DNA from: Halobacteria archaeon HArc-gm2
GTDB taxonomy: Archaea > Halobacteriota > Halobacteria > Halobacteriales > Haloarculaceae
NCBI GenBank assembly: GCA_025517465.1
Contig: JAOPKE010000001.1
Location: 248,001-312,000, forward strand
Length of the DNA stretch: 64,000 nucleotides
Direction: 5' to 3'
Shown: piece by piece, positions 1 to 9,300 of the stretch
How positions within the stretch are numbered: the first letter of the stretch is position 1
Layout: each line of letters opens with the position of its first letter
The notes under the pieces: model-generated
What the model was told of the DNA's origin: nothing
Database searches by the model: none
What the model saw: the letters and a program-made list of their open reading frames with translations, nothing else
Program-made: the position numbers and the translations under genes

Positions 1-584
1 AGTACTCCGCGGAGAACGACGAGATCAACGTCCGGGACGTCTACGAGTGGCGCGCCGAGACGGACGAGTACATCCAGATGGGCAACTCGAACACCCTCGA
101 GGAGATCAAGTTCGACCGCGGCTGGACCCAGGAGAAACTCGACGAGGAGCTGTTCAAGCGAAAAGTCGTCCTCGCCTACCTCATGGAGAACGGGCTCAAC
201 ACGTACGCGCAGGTCGCGGCGACGATCCAGGCGTTCGTCAACGATCCCGACACCATCCTGACCCTCATCGCGAACGACCAGCTGGAACACTCGCTCGAGG
301 ACCTCCGTGAGATGGAGTCGGTCGAGATCGACATCGACGAGGCCAAAGAGGAGATGGTTCCCCGGCCCGACGCCAGCGGCGAGATGCTGGAGGAGACGGG
401 GGACGTCCTCGAGAACGCACAGCCCCTGTTCGACCGGTACCAGGAGATGGAGACGCCTGACATCATCTCCGCGCTCACGAGCGTCAACTCCGAGAACGGT
501 AGCGGCGAAGCGGGGGAGGCCGAGGACGGCATCGACTTCGGCCAGTTCGTCCCCAAGGCGGGGAAGGAGGCAGATAGCGAATGA
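1..584 (+). CDS. Type II/IV secretion system ATPase (GspE/PilB-like), C-terminal part
   Basis: The reading frame enters from the left edge (first full codon at base 3), so only about 193 C-terminal residues are present. The segment with EINVRDVYEWRAETDEY and the following helix-rich stretch (KRKVVLAYLMENGLNTYAQV) match the C-terminal region of haloarchaeal PilB/GspE-type ATPases that power pilus assembly or secretion at the membrane. The Walker motifs lie upstream of the window and cannot be checked. The tail is acidic and low in complexity. The stop overlaps the start of the next gene (ATGA), and that gene encodes the partner membrane platform, so the two are surely co-transcribed. The family is clear, but which pilus or secretion machine it drives is inference. 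Confidence 0.88.
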   Translation, partial: YSAENDEINVRDVYEWRAETDEYIQMGNSNTLEEIKFDRGWTQEKLDEELFKRKVVLAYLMENGLNTYAQVAATIQAFVNDPDTILTLIANDQLEHSLEDLREMESVEIDIDEAKEEMVPRPDASGEMLEETGDVLENAQPLFDRYQEMETPDIISALTSVNSENGSGEAGEAEDGIDFGQFVPKAGKEADSE

Positions 585-2605
585 GCGTCGACACCCGGGA
601 CCAGCAGACACTCGGGAGTGGCGGTGCGCTCGGCGACACGTTCTACCCGGCCTACCAGTGGGCCTTCGACGAGGAGGGCGAGTTCGTCGCGAGCGTCGAG
701 AAGAAACTCGCCCAGGCCCGGATGGCCGACAACGTCGAGATGTTCCTCGCGCGAGCCATGGCCGTCGGCACGCTCTCGGGCGTTGCGCTGTGGCTCGTCG
801 GCACGCTCGTGGGCTATCTCGTCGTTACGATGCTGTTCGCCGGCGCCGGCGACGCGCCGACGTTCCTCGGCCTGACCGGCCTCCCGGAGGGGGTCGTGGC
901 GGTGCTCAACGCCGTCAAGATCCCGTTCCTCATCGTGGTCACGGGCGTCGTCTTCGGCGCCATCGGCTTCGGCATCGGTTTCGGCTCGCTCGTCTCGATT
1001 CCGTACTTCCGCGCGTCCGCCCGCAAGCGCGAAGTCAACGTCCTCCTCTCCGACGCTATCTCGTTCATGTACGCCCTCTCCGTGGGCGGGCTCAATCAGC
1101 TCGAAATCCTCCAGGCGATGGCCAAGGCCGACGACACCTACGGCGAGTGCGCCAAGGAGTTCCAGTCCATCGTCCTCGAGACCGAGTACTTCGATACGGA
1201 CTACCGGACGGCTATCCGAAACCAGGCCCTGGAGACTCCCTCCGGGGAGTTGAGCCAGTTCCTGACGGACATGCTCTCGATCATCAACTCCGGTGGTGAC
1301 ATGACGAGCTTCCTCCAGGACCAGAAAGAGAAGCACATGCGGACCGCCAAGCAGGAACAGCAAAAGCAACTCGACACCCTCGAGCTCTTCGGCGAGATGT
1401 ACATGACGCTCTCGCTGTTCCCGCTCCTCCTCATCATCATCCTCGTCATCATGTCGATGATGGGCGAGTCCCAGGAGACGCTGCTGTACGGTACCGTCTA
1501 CGGGCTCATCCCCCTCGTGGGGGTCGGCTTCCTCGTCCTCGTCTCGACGGTGACCCAGGACACCATCGGTGACGGTTACCTCCGCCCGAGCGACGGTGAC
1601 GACGAGTTCGTCGTCGACGAGGGGATGGGCATCCTGGATCTCGGTCTCATCGAGAACTACACCGGCGACTACAGCCTCTTCGACCGGATCCGGAACCGGG
1701 AGGGGACCTACGAGCTGATGCAGATCATCACGGCGCCCCACATCTTCTTCCGCGACCACCCACTGATGGTCCTGGCCGTGTCGACGCCGCTGACTATCGT
1801 CGCGCTCATCTTCACCGTCGTCTTCAACTGGGCGCCGATGTCGCTCGACGGAATGATAGCGAACCCCGTCCGCGGGACGTTCTTCTGGGTGTACGTCCCG
1901 CTCTATCTGAACCTCTTGCCGCTGGCGATCTTCTACGAGTGGAACCAGCGCGCACGCAAGGCCATCGTCGGCAACCTCTCGGAGAACCTGCGGAAACTCG
2001 CCAGCGCCAACGACACCGGGATGACGCTGCTCGAGTCCATCCGCGTCGTCGCAGACACCTCCGCCGGCAAACTCTCCGACGAGTTCGAGGTGATGCACGC
2101 GAAGGTCAACTACGGGACCAGCCTCAAGGACGCGCTCCGGGAGTTCAACAACAACTACCACGTCCCGCGGCTGGCCCGGACGGTCAAGCTGATCAGCGAG
2201 GCCCAGGAGGCCTCCAGCCAGATCCAGGACGTGCTCTCGACGGCCGCGCAGGCCTCCGAGAACCAGGACGACATCGACCGCGAGCGCATCGCCCGGACGC
2301 GGATGCAGGTCGTCATCATCCTGATGACCTACCTGACGCTGCTGGGCGTGATGGCGCTGCTCAAGACGCAGTTCCTCGACGTGATGTCCGGGCTCGGCGG
2401 ATCGGGCGGTGGCTCCGGGGCCGGCTTCGGCGGCAGCGTGGACACCCAACAGCTCTCGATGCTGTTCTTCCACGCGGTGACGATGCAGGCGCTGCTGTCG
2501 TCGTTCATCGCCGGCTATATCAGGGACGTCGACCTGATTTCGGGAGTGAAATTCGCGGTGATACTCCCGACCATCGCGCTGGTGGTGTGGATGGCAGTGG
2601 GCTAG
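581..2605 (+). CDS. Type II secretion F-family membrane platform protein (PilC/TadC-like)
   Basis: A 674-residue integral membrane protein with two copies of the T2SF layout. A cytoplasmic helical domain (about residues 145-265 and 455-575) is followed each time by hydrophobic segments (near 270-320 and 580-674). Extra membrane helices lie near 57-77, 107-135 and 395-450. A glycine-rich linker sits near residue 607. This doubled form is typical of archaeal PilC/TadC-like proteins, which form the inner platform on which the ATPase adds pilin subunits. It starts inside the stop codon of the ATPase gene. Five genes for single-helix pilin-like proteins follow, which supports a role in pilus or pseudopilus assembly. 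The exact pilus type cannot be told from this sequence. Confidence 0.9.
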   Translation: MSVDTRDQQTLGSGGALGDTFYPAYQWAFDEEGEFVASVEKKLAQARMADNVEMFLARAMAVGTLSGVALWLVGTLVGYLVVTMLFAGAGDAPTFLGLTGLPEGVVAVLNAVKIPFLIVVTGVVFGAIGFGIGFGSLVSIPYFRASARKREVNVLLSDAISFMYALSVGGLNQLEILQAMAKADDTYGECAKEFQSIVLETEYFDTDYRTAIRNQALETPSGELSQFLTDMLSIINSGGDMTSFLQDQKEKHMRTAKQEQQKQLDTLELFGEMYMTLSLFPLLLIIILVIMSMMGESQETLLYGTVYGLIPLVGVGFLVLVSTVTQDTIGDGYLRPSDGDDEFVVDEGMGILDLGLIENYTGDYSLFDRIRNREGTYELMQIITAPHIFFRDHPLMVLAVSTPLTIVALIFTVVFNWAPMSLDGMIANPVRGTFFWVYVPLYLNLLPLAIFYEWNQRARKAIVGNLSENLRKLASANDTGMTLLESIRVVADTSAGKLSDEFEVMHAKVNYGTSLKDALREFNNNYHVPRLARTVKLISEAQEASSQIQDVLSTAAQASENQDDIDRERIARTRMQVVIILMTYLTLLGVMALLKTQFLDVMSGLGGSGGGSGAGFGGSVDTQQLSMLFFHAVTMQALLSSFIAGYIRDVDLISGVKFAVILPTIALVVWMAVG

Positions 2606-2677
2606 CGGGCGGAACACGGGTGTGGGAACCAATGTACGACAGCAAATTCGCAGCAGCGACCAGGGGTGTGGGATCCG

Positions 2678-3202
2678 ATGAATAACAGGGGCCAGACGCC
2701 GCAGGACTTCGTCGTCGGCGCGAGCATCCTGCTCGTGACGATCATCGCGACGTTCACGTTCGTCCAGGGCAGCGTCTACCAGGCCTACGAGGATCCGATC
2801 GACGGTGACCTCGAAACCGCGTCCGGACAGGTGGCGACGTACCTCGTGGAACACTATAGCGTCGACGCCGAGCGAAACGTTCTCCGGTACAACGAGTCCG
2901 ACGGCATCTACGAGGAACTCGAGGCCGACACCGATCTGCGTAATTTGAAAGCCGCCAGTGGCATCGACGTCGGGACCGACCGACGGCGAACGCCGAACGT
3001 CAACGTCACCATCGTCAACAGTTCGGCGATAGAGGACGGGACACGCGCCCCCGCCGAACGCGGTGTGGACTCGGACCACCTGGCCTGGGGGCCCGAATAC
3101 AGGGGACAGGACGGCGCGGCGAGTACGACCCGGATCGTTCGCCTCTCCGACCCCGGGCACAAGTGCAAGACAGTGTGCTGGCTGACAGTGAGGGCGTGGT
3201 AA
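2678..3202 (+). CDS. Pilin-like membrane protein, set 1 (DUF7287-like)
   Basis: A 174-residue protein with a short N-terminal basic/Gln motif (NNRGQTPQDF) followed by one hydrophobic helix (about residues 11-31) and an acidic extracellular domain. This is the layout of a type IV pilin-like minor subunit. A GTG at 2666 would add four residues; ATG 2678 is preferred because the RGQT-helix start then matches the paralogue at 10684. Both paralogues end in Trp and join the next gene through the same bases (TGGTAAGATGGAC). The body is poorly conserved against the paralogue, so set 1 has diverged strongly. The DUF name is recalled from haloarchaeal annotation, not computed. Function unknown; a minor pilin or assembly factor is likely. 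Confidence 0.75.
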   Translation: MNNRGQTPQDFVVGASILLVTIIATFTFVQGSVYQAYEDPIDGDLETASGQVATYLVEHYSVDAERNVLRYNESDGIYEELEADTDLRNLKAASGIDVGTDRRRTPNVNVTIVNSSAIEDGTRAPAERGVDSDHLAWGPEYRGQDGAASTTRIVRLSDPGHKCKTVCWLTVRAW

Positions 3203-3203
3203 G

Positions 3204-3782
3204 ATGGACCGAGCCCAGGCGTACACGCTGGAGGGTACCATCGCCGCCATCGTCGTCGTCCTGGCGGTGTTCTATGGCCTCCAGGCCGTCGACACGGGGC
3301 CGTGGTCGGGCGATTCGGACCGGGAACCGGACCAGCTCGGTACCCAGGCCGCCGACTTCCTGAGCGTAACCGCCGCCAACGGGTCGCTCGGTGAGGCGGT
3401 CAGGTGTTACAGCTCGAGCAAACCGGTCATCGACGGGGATTCGCCCGCCGGGGATCCGGCTCCGTTCGAGCGACAGTTGAACCATACGTTCGATAGACAG
3501 GGGGTGAACTACAACCTCTACGTCAGCTACTGGACTGGTTCCGATGGACGAGAGCGTGCAGTACTCACGAGTACCGACGACGATTCGCTCGCCATCCCGC
3601 AGCAAAACGCCGGTTCGGCGACGTACCAGCTGGCCCTCTACGACGACGACCGGGCCCGGTACAACGACGACTGTTCGGACGAAGGGCCGCGGATATCCGA
3701 CCTCGACGACTTCTACGTCCCGGACGTCAACGAGGACTCGCAGCTGTACAACGTCGTGGAGGTGCGACTCATCGTATGGTGA
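3204..3782 (+). CDS. Pilin-like membrane protein, set 1 (DUF7288-like)
   Basis: A 192-residue protein starting MDRAQAYTLEG and followed by one hydrophobic helix (about residues 10-28), then an acidic soluble domain ending in NVVEVRLIVW. The N terminus is nearly the same as that of the set 2 protein at 11267 (MDRGQAHTLEG), and both end with an NVV.V....W motif, so they are paralogues. The RGQ/RAQ..LEG segment before the helix resembles a prepilin-type signal, with the Glu placed as in type IV prepilins. The gene starts one base after the stop of the previous gene and overlaps the next one. Its role is not known; by context it is a minor pilin-like subunit of the neighbouring secretion or pilus motor. 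Confidence 0.75.
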   Translation: MDRAQAYTLEGTIAAIVVVLAVFYGLQAVDTGPWSGDSDREPDQLGTQAADFLSVTAANGSLGEAVRCYSSSKPVIDGDSPAGDPAPFERQLNHTFDRQGVNYNLYVSYWTGSDGRERAVLTSTDDDSLAIPQQNAGSATYQLALYDDDRARYNDDCSDEGPRISDLDDFYVPDVNEDSQLYNVVEVRLIVW

Positions 3783-4663
3783 GAACGGACCGCGGCCAAC
3801 TGTTACTCATCGGTGCCGTTCTGATCGGCCTCACCATCCTCGGAACCGTCGTCATGCTCAACGGTATGCAGTACGCCGACGCCACGGGCACGCAGACCGA
3901 GTACCGGGTACTCGACGACGCTGAGCGGACTGAGGAGATGGTCGAGCGCGACGTCGGTCGGCTGACGAATCAGATTCTGGCGAAAAATCCGGATCCCGGA
4001 AACGCGTTCACGTACGTCGAAAGCAATGTGACCACGTACCACAACTACACGCGGAACATGACGCTTGACGGTTCCAGTGGGACCGTCAACGTCACGTACA
4101 ACGACTCGGTCACTCGTGGACACCAGGGTTACCGAATCCAGCAGACGACGAGTCAGCCGTTCGCGCCGGGAACGCCCCACCTCGTCGTCGACGACGTCGA
4201 ATACGTTCGGAGCTTCGTCCTTCGGATCGACTCGTTCTCTGCACCGGGGCGTACGAACTCGTTCGACGTCGTCGCCAGGAACGCCACGACCGGCGAAACC
4301 TGGAAGCTCGAAGCGTACGAGTATCCGCCGACGCCGGCGGCACGGGTAACCGTGACGACGGCCGACGGGTCCGTGACCCACTGTGATACCGATGCGGCCC
4401 CAGAGCTGGACCTCGTTCAGGGGACGAACGAGAGCGGTGAGTGTTCGTTCCCCGGCGTCCGTGAGGACATCGGCACGCCCTCCTCGTTCCGGTTTGAAGG
4501 GGACGACGACGTTGAGGGAACCTATCGAGCCCTGGTCGAAGGTAACCCGCGTGTAGCCGCCGATGACTACCCCGTCCGCCCCGGTGTAACGGTTCGATAC
4601 CGGAGCGCCGAACTCTCGTACAACCGAACGATCTTGGTCGAAGATCCGGAGGCACCACGATGA
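3776..4663 (+). CDS. Pilin-like membrane protein, set 1 (DUF7261-like)
   Basis: A 295-residue protein with N-terminal TDRGQLLLIGAVLIGL, a single hydrophobic helix, then a long acidic beta-rich domain carrying several N-x-S/T glycosylation sequons (for example NVT, NYT, NMT, NAT, NES). The paralogue at 11839 has the same RGQL(L/I)L start and a similar exterior segment, so this is the third member of the five-gene set. The start ATG lies inside the end of the preceding gene, and the stop overlaps the next start (ATGA), a sign of tight translational coupling. No catalytic motif is visible. A surface-exposed subunit or assembly factor is the most likely role. Confidence 0.75.
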   Translation: MVRTDRGQLLLIGAVLIGLTILGTVVMLNGMQYADATGTQTEYRVLDDAERTEEMVERDVGRLTNQILAKNPDPGNAFTYVESNVTTYHNYTRNMTLDGSSGTVNVTYNDSVTRGHQGYRIQQTTSQPFAPGTPHLVVDDVEYVRSFVLRIDSFSAPGRTNSFDVVARNATTGETWKLEAYEYPPTPAARVTVTTADGSVTHCDTDAAPELDLVQGTNESGECSFPGVREDIGTPSSFRFEGDDDVEGTYRALVEGNPRVAADDYPVRPGVTVRYRSAELSYNRTILVEDPEAPR

Positions 4664-5106
4664 TCGACGACCGGGCCGTCTCGACGGCCGTCTCCCACGC
4701 CATTACCATCGGCATCACGTCCATCATGCTTACCGGGCTGATGATCGGTGCCAGCCAGATGGTCGACGACCAGCGCCAGTACGTCGTCGAACGCGGGCTC
4801 GAAGACGTCAGTAGCGCCGTCGTCAGCGATCTGATGCGGATGGATCAGTTCAACACGACGAACGCGCCGGTGTCGTTCACCGCCGAGCATCCTGAACGGA
4901 TCGGTGGCAGCCACTACAGTATCGACGTCCATCCGGAGCCGAGTGAGACCATCGTCTTCGTCAATAGCAGTGCGTCGGTCAGGCACGACTCGGTTCCGGT
5001 CCGATTCACAGCCGAGAGTGACGTCTGTGAGAGCACTGTCGACGGTGGCAAGGTCGAAGTCGCCTACGACACGGACAGAGACTGCATCGTCCTGAGGGAG
5101 AACTGA
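4660..5106 (+). CDS. Pilin-like membrane protein, set 1 (DUF7266-like)
   Basis: A 148-residue protein starting MIDDRAVSTAVSHAITIGIT, with a hydrophobic helix at about residues 8-30 and a C-terminal acidic domain. It is paralogous to the 146-residue protein at 12852, which starts MTDRAVSSTLNYVLSLGI. Both have the DRAVS motif, a helix with Gly, then a V.DQR/V.DRQ segment and a beta-rich end. DRAVS just before a hydrophobic helix is common in haloarchaeal pilin-like proteins. It overlaps the previous stop by four bases and lies two bases from the next gene. Function unknown beyond the operon context. Confidence 0.74.
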   Translation: MIDDRAVSTAVSHAITIGITSIMLTGLMIGASQMVDDQRQYVVERGLEDVSSAVVSDLMRMDQFNTTNAPVSFTAEHPERIGGSHYSIDVHPEPSETIVFVNSSASVRHDSVPVRFTAESDVCESTVDGGKVEVAYDTDRDCIVLREN

Positions 5107-5108
5107 CC

Positions 5109-5882
5109 ATGCGAAGGATACCTCTCCCTGACTGGGCCAGCAGCGATTCACGCGGTGTCTCTGACCTCGTCGCGTTCGTCCTGACGTTCTCGATCATCAT
5201 CACCGCCGTCGGCGTCGTCTCTATCGGTGGACTCGGGTCACTGGAGGACTACCGCGACGGCGCGCGCGCCGAATCCGCCGAGGTGGCGATGACCGGCTTC
5301 GACTCGTCGATGGAGGACATCAGAGTCGACGGCGTCCCACAGCGCTCCCACCAGCTCCAGTTGAACGGTGACCAGCTCGAACGCCACAGTTCCGTTATCG
5401 AGATCACTATCTCCGGGACGCCGCGGGGACCGCCACCGCTATCGATTACCGTCGACGTCGGTGCGTTCGTCCGCCAGACCGGCCGTGATACGGAGATTGC
5501 CTACGAAAGCGGCGCCGTCTACCGGAGCCAAGACCGCGGGCAGACAGTCGTCAGTAAACCGCCGTTCCGTTGCGGGGCGGATACTGCCAACATCGGTCTG
5601 GTGTCGGTGCGCGGCGACGTGAACGTCTCCAGCGACTCGCTGGCGTTGCGGGCTCGCGAGAACGGGTCTATGTCGGCGTATCCCAAGCTGACTGACGGTG
5701 AGAACGGGTCCGCGTCGGACGTTACGATCGACGTTAGCCGGACGCACAACCCTGACGCCTGGCAGCAACTCTTCGACCGCGAGATGGACGAGTGGACTGG
5801 GGGCGGCGGAACCTACACCTGTGACGACGTCGACCGCGTCTACGTGCATAACACGTCGGTCGAGCTATCTGCTGTGAACTGA
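5109..5882 (+). CDS. Pilin-like membrane protein, set 1 (DUF7289-like)
   Basis: A 257-residue protein that closes the first five-gene set. The N terminus has RGVSDLVAFVLTFSIIITAVGVVSIGGLGSLE in two parts, a pilin-like helix followed by a Gly-Leu-Gly-Ser-Leu turn that is also found in the set 2 paralogue at 13285 (VSVSGLGSLE). The next region (..A...F..L...M.DI) and the central GAVYR and PPFR/PPFV motifs are shared by both copies. Conserved GA-(I/V)-(Y/F) and PPF motifs also occur in the two ~600-residue proteins at 14079 and 16124, which suggests a common fold. The gene ends convergent with the giant protein downstream. Likely a surface subunit; unproven. Confidence 0.75.
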   Translation: MRRIPLPDWASSDSRGVSDLVAFVLTFSIIITAVGVVSIGGLGSLEDYRDGARAESAEVAMTGFDSSMEDIRVDGVPQRSHQLQLNGDQLERHSSVIEITISGTPRGPPPLSITVDVGAFVRQTGRDTEIAYESGAVYRSQDRGQTVVSKPPFRCGADTANIGLVSVRGDVNVSSDSLALRARENGSMSAYPKLTDGENGSASDVTIDVSRTHNPDAWQQLFDREMDEWTGGGGTYTCDDVDRVYVHNTSVELSAVN

Positions 5883-6336
5883 CGGATCGCTCTCCGTAGC
5901 GGCGTAATTTACCATCCGACGACTGTGCGCCGACGAGGAATGAAGTCTGCCTGTTTCGGGATATATCGTTTGCGTGCACGCAGAGCGAAGCGCTCGACGT
6001 GCTAGTCATGTGTCGAGATTGGCACCGCGACGTCAGTTACTCCCCACTGAATCAGTTTGAGGACACGGACGGTACGGTGCTACTCGCGCGTTTCAAAACG
6101 TGGTCGGAGTTGACGGTCAAGTCAGTAACTGATCAGGCTGACGGGTCAACCGACTACCTGTAAGTGGCGCTGGCCAACTGGCTTCTCGAGCAAGTGGAAT
6201 CTGATACGGTGCGGGGCAACGTTGTCCAGATCCTGATACACGTGCGTTCTTTCGACGTATCGAGGACTGTTCGGAAATCTTCCAAGGCGTGTCGCCTGTT
6301 CAGGCGACGAAAATCAAACCGCTCGCAACCACCCGG
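5883..6336. other. Intergenic region between convergent genes
   Basis: No coding frame here has a convincing start, haloarchaeal composition or family signature. The only clear structure is a perfect 8-bp inverted repeat near the end, listed separately. Both flanking genes point into this stretch, so it should hold the two 3' ends and their termination signals. Confidence 0.5.
6291..6308. repeat. Perfect 8-bp inverted repeat, possible terminator
   Basis: GTCGCCTG and CAGGCGAC face each other with a 2-base centre, about 30 bases beyond the stop of the giant minus-strand gene. It lacks a T-run on either strand, so a terminator role is only suggested by position. Confidence 0.4.
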
Positions 6337-9300
6337 TCAGCCCGAGATGACGACTTCGTTCGAGTCGACAGAGATGGGCGAACTACTGTTCTTCGCGTCC
6401 CCTGCGTCTACTTCGTTACTGATGAACAGTTCACCCTCCCACGTATCTTCGACTCCCGCGTGGTCCTCCACGGTGAGCGAGTAGTCGTAGTATCCGGTGT
6501 CGAGGCCCACGGGGAACGTGAGCCACTTGGGATACGACGAGTAGATACGGCCATCACCGACCTGGACGGAATCCTCGGTGAACTTCTGCTGATCAGTGTC
6601 GTTCCCGACGACGAGTTCGACGTCGCGGACGCCACCGACGTCGCCGCCGTTCTCCAGTTTGAAGCTCATCGTGTCCGCGTTGCGGCGTTCGATCAGGTCG
6701 CCACCGCTTCCGTACGTCGAAGTTCCGATGGCCAGCGACTCGATGGCGACGTCGGATTCACCGTAGTAGATCCGCTGTTCGCGTGTCGTCGTGTCGTCCG
6801 TCGCCGCCTTGAAGTACACCTCGCCGGAGCTACCCCGTGTAGGGAGATCGAGGGTGACGGTCTTCGACTCGTGCGAGGCGAGGTCCATCTGGACGGAGTC
6901 GATCTCGTCACCGAAGTTGTAGGGCTCTTCGAGAATTCGAACGTCCTGTGAACCGGCGCTGTTCCCGGTGTTCGTTACCTTGAGTTCGACTGTCGGAGAT
7001 TCGTGGGTCTCGTTCACGTTGGGCGCTGACATCGACGTGATCTGGAAGTTCGGCCCGTCTTCCTCGCCGATCGTGATTGCCCCGTAGTGGGACTCGCGCG
7101 GTGCGGACCCGAGCAGAATGGTGTACTGGTACGTATCTGGATCCACGTCCGTGGGAATGTCGAGTGTCACGGTGTCAGTTTCCCCGGGCTCCAGTTCGTT
7201 CGTCTGCCCCTGGATCATGTCCTGGGCTTCCATGTCGAACAGGACACTCGTGTCGCCCGCTGTTCCGCCGGTGTTGTTGACGGTGATCGATATCTGGGCG
7301 TCTTCGCCGCGCGAGACACTTTCAGGAGCGTCGACGTCCTCTATCGTGAAGTCCGCTGGAGTCTGCACTGTTCGCTGAACGTCGACTACGCGGAACAGCG
7401 CGACGGCGTCGTTGTAGTCTGGGTCGCCCGACCCTGTCGCTTCCTCCGGGCGGGCATTCGGATCCGACAGTTCGTAGAGGAACACTCGTTCGTCGTTCCC
7501 CAGCGACAGCGTTCCGTCGTCTTCGATGCGGTGCCCCAGCATGTCGTTGAGGTCACGTTGGTACGCATCGGCGGCACCAAACGCTGGAACCTCGTCACCG
7601 TCACTCAGGATGACCACGTTCTGGCTGTTCGAGTCGTCACTGATGGTGATTCGTTCACCCCCCTTTGTACACTTTAGCCCCTCTGCGTCCTCACCGCCAG
7701 GCATGATCCCCTCGAATATCACACCCGTCTCAGACGTGTCCCCGCAGTAGTACGACCTCGCGAACAGGGATATCTCGGTACCGGCGCCGAACGTCTGTGT
7801 AACGGTGTACGCGCTCGAATTCTCGATCATCGCTTTCTCGGCCGCGGGGTGGTTGACGTCCCCGTCGTATTCGTCTTCGAAGAGATCGACCCGCTCGTTG
7901 GAACTGTCGTTCTCGACGTCCAGCCACATCTCCGTCGGCGCCTGTGTGATGTGGTTTCCGTCGTCGTAATACCAATTCCTCCCTTCTAGTTCGGCGCCGA
8001 GAACCTGTATCTCGGCCCTGACGTTTTCGTTGACGACGATAGTACCGTTGTCACCTCCACCGATGTTATCGCGTTCCTGAACTATCAGCGTCTTCGAGAC
8101 GGAGGCGTTCGCTGTCTTCACGGTCACGGAGTTGTGTCCGATATCGAACCGCGAGTCGGTAACGTGGCCCTGTTGATGGATTGTCTCACTTTCACCTGGG
8201 TCGACAGAGACGAACTCCGAAGCGATGGTCTCGCCGTCTTCGTTGCGAACTTGGACGTGCTGGTTCGCAGTCTCAGGTCCGGCGTTTTCGACCGTCACGT
8301 TGAACCACGAGTACCTGTCGAACGTCGTCGGGTTCGGATCTATTTCGACCGAATCGACCACGAGCATCGGTTTCTCCGGGGAACCGACGTGGAACGTCTC
8401 GGACGTCGTCTCGTTCGGCGTCTCGATCGTGTACCGGTATTCACCCTGTCGAGTGAACGTATTCCGGTAGGTCACGTCGTCTTCGTTCGACGAGTAAGCA
8501 GTCCCGTCGATCGTTCGCGTCACACGTTTCGTATCCACGTGTGACCAACCGGAACTCGCGTTCCGTTCGATGATGACGTCGACGGGCATTTCTCCCTGTA
8601 GGTTTCCGATGTTCTCGATGGTGACGTCCAGTTCGTAGTCGTTGTACGAGTGGACCACTGCGGGACTGTCCGTCTCCTTGATTGAGAAGTACGGATTGGA
8701 CCCGACGGCATACTGGCCGGACTCCGTGCTTCCGTCTATCTTTGCCCGCCAGTCGTACAATCCTGGACTCTCTGTTGGCAAGTCGTATTGGACCGTCTCG
8801 TCGGTACCGGGATCAACTACGACTGTCTTCGTCCCCACTGAGGTCCAATCGGAGTCACTGGCGGCTTTGTACTCGAATTCGACGTCCTCGTAGGCAGTCA
8901 TCCCGCCCGTATTGTCTATAGTGACGTCTGCTTCGACGTCCTCTCGTGTACTGGCGTTCTGTGGCACGTCACTGTCGAGTGCCGCGTTAGGCGTTCCAGT
9001 TGGGGACCCGAACGCAATGTCGACGTCCTTCGAGTCGTTCTCGGTCCGGACTTCCAGGTTGTATTCTGGCGGGGTAGATTCGATGTCCCCATCCGGGACG
9101 CTGAACGATACCGTTGTCGATTCCCCGGATTCGAGTTCGACATTGTTTTTCGCATCCGAACCAGTCTTTGGGCCCGTGTAGTCGAACTTGACGTCCTGAC
9201 TCCCGTCGAGGCCGCCGTCGTTGGTTATCTCTGCCTCGACGATCATGTCGGACGTGCCAGTCGCGCGCGACACGTCGTAATCGGTGATGTTGTAGTCCGG

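Noticed and set aside
2678-3202. Frameshift in the first gene of pilin set 1
   Set aside because: The C-terminal part looks unlike its paralogue, but the shared final Trp and the identical junction with the next gene argue that the frame is correct.
176-3250. 1024-codon open frame on the minus strand opposite the ATPase/PilC operon
   Set aside because: It is antisense to clearly conserved genes, has no family signature, is full of His/Arg/Asp runs typical of reverse frames in GC-rich DNA, and has no promoter.
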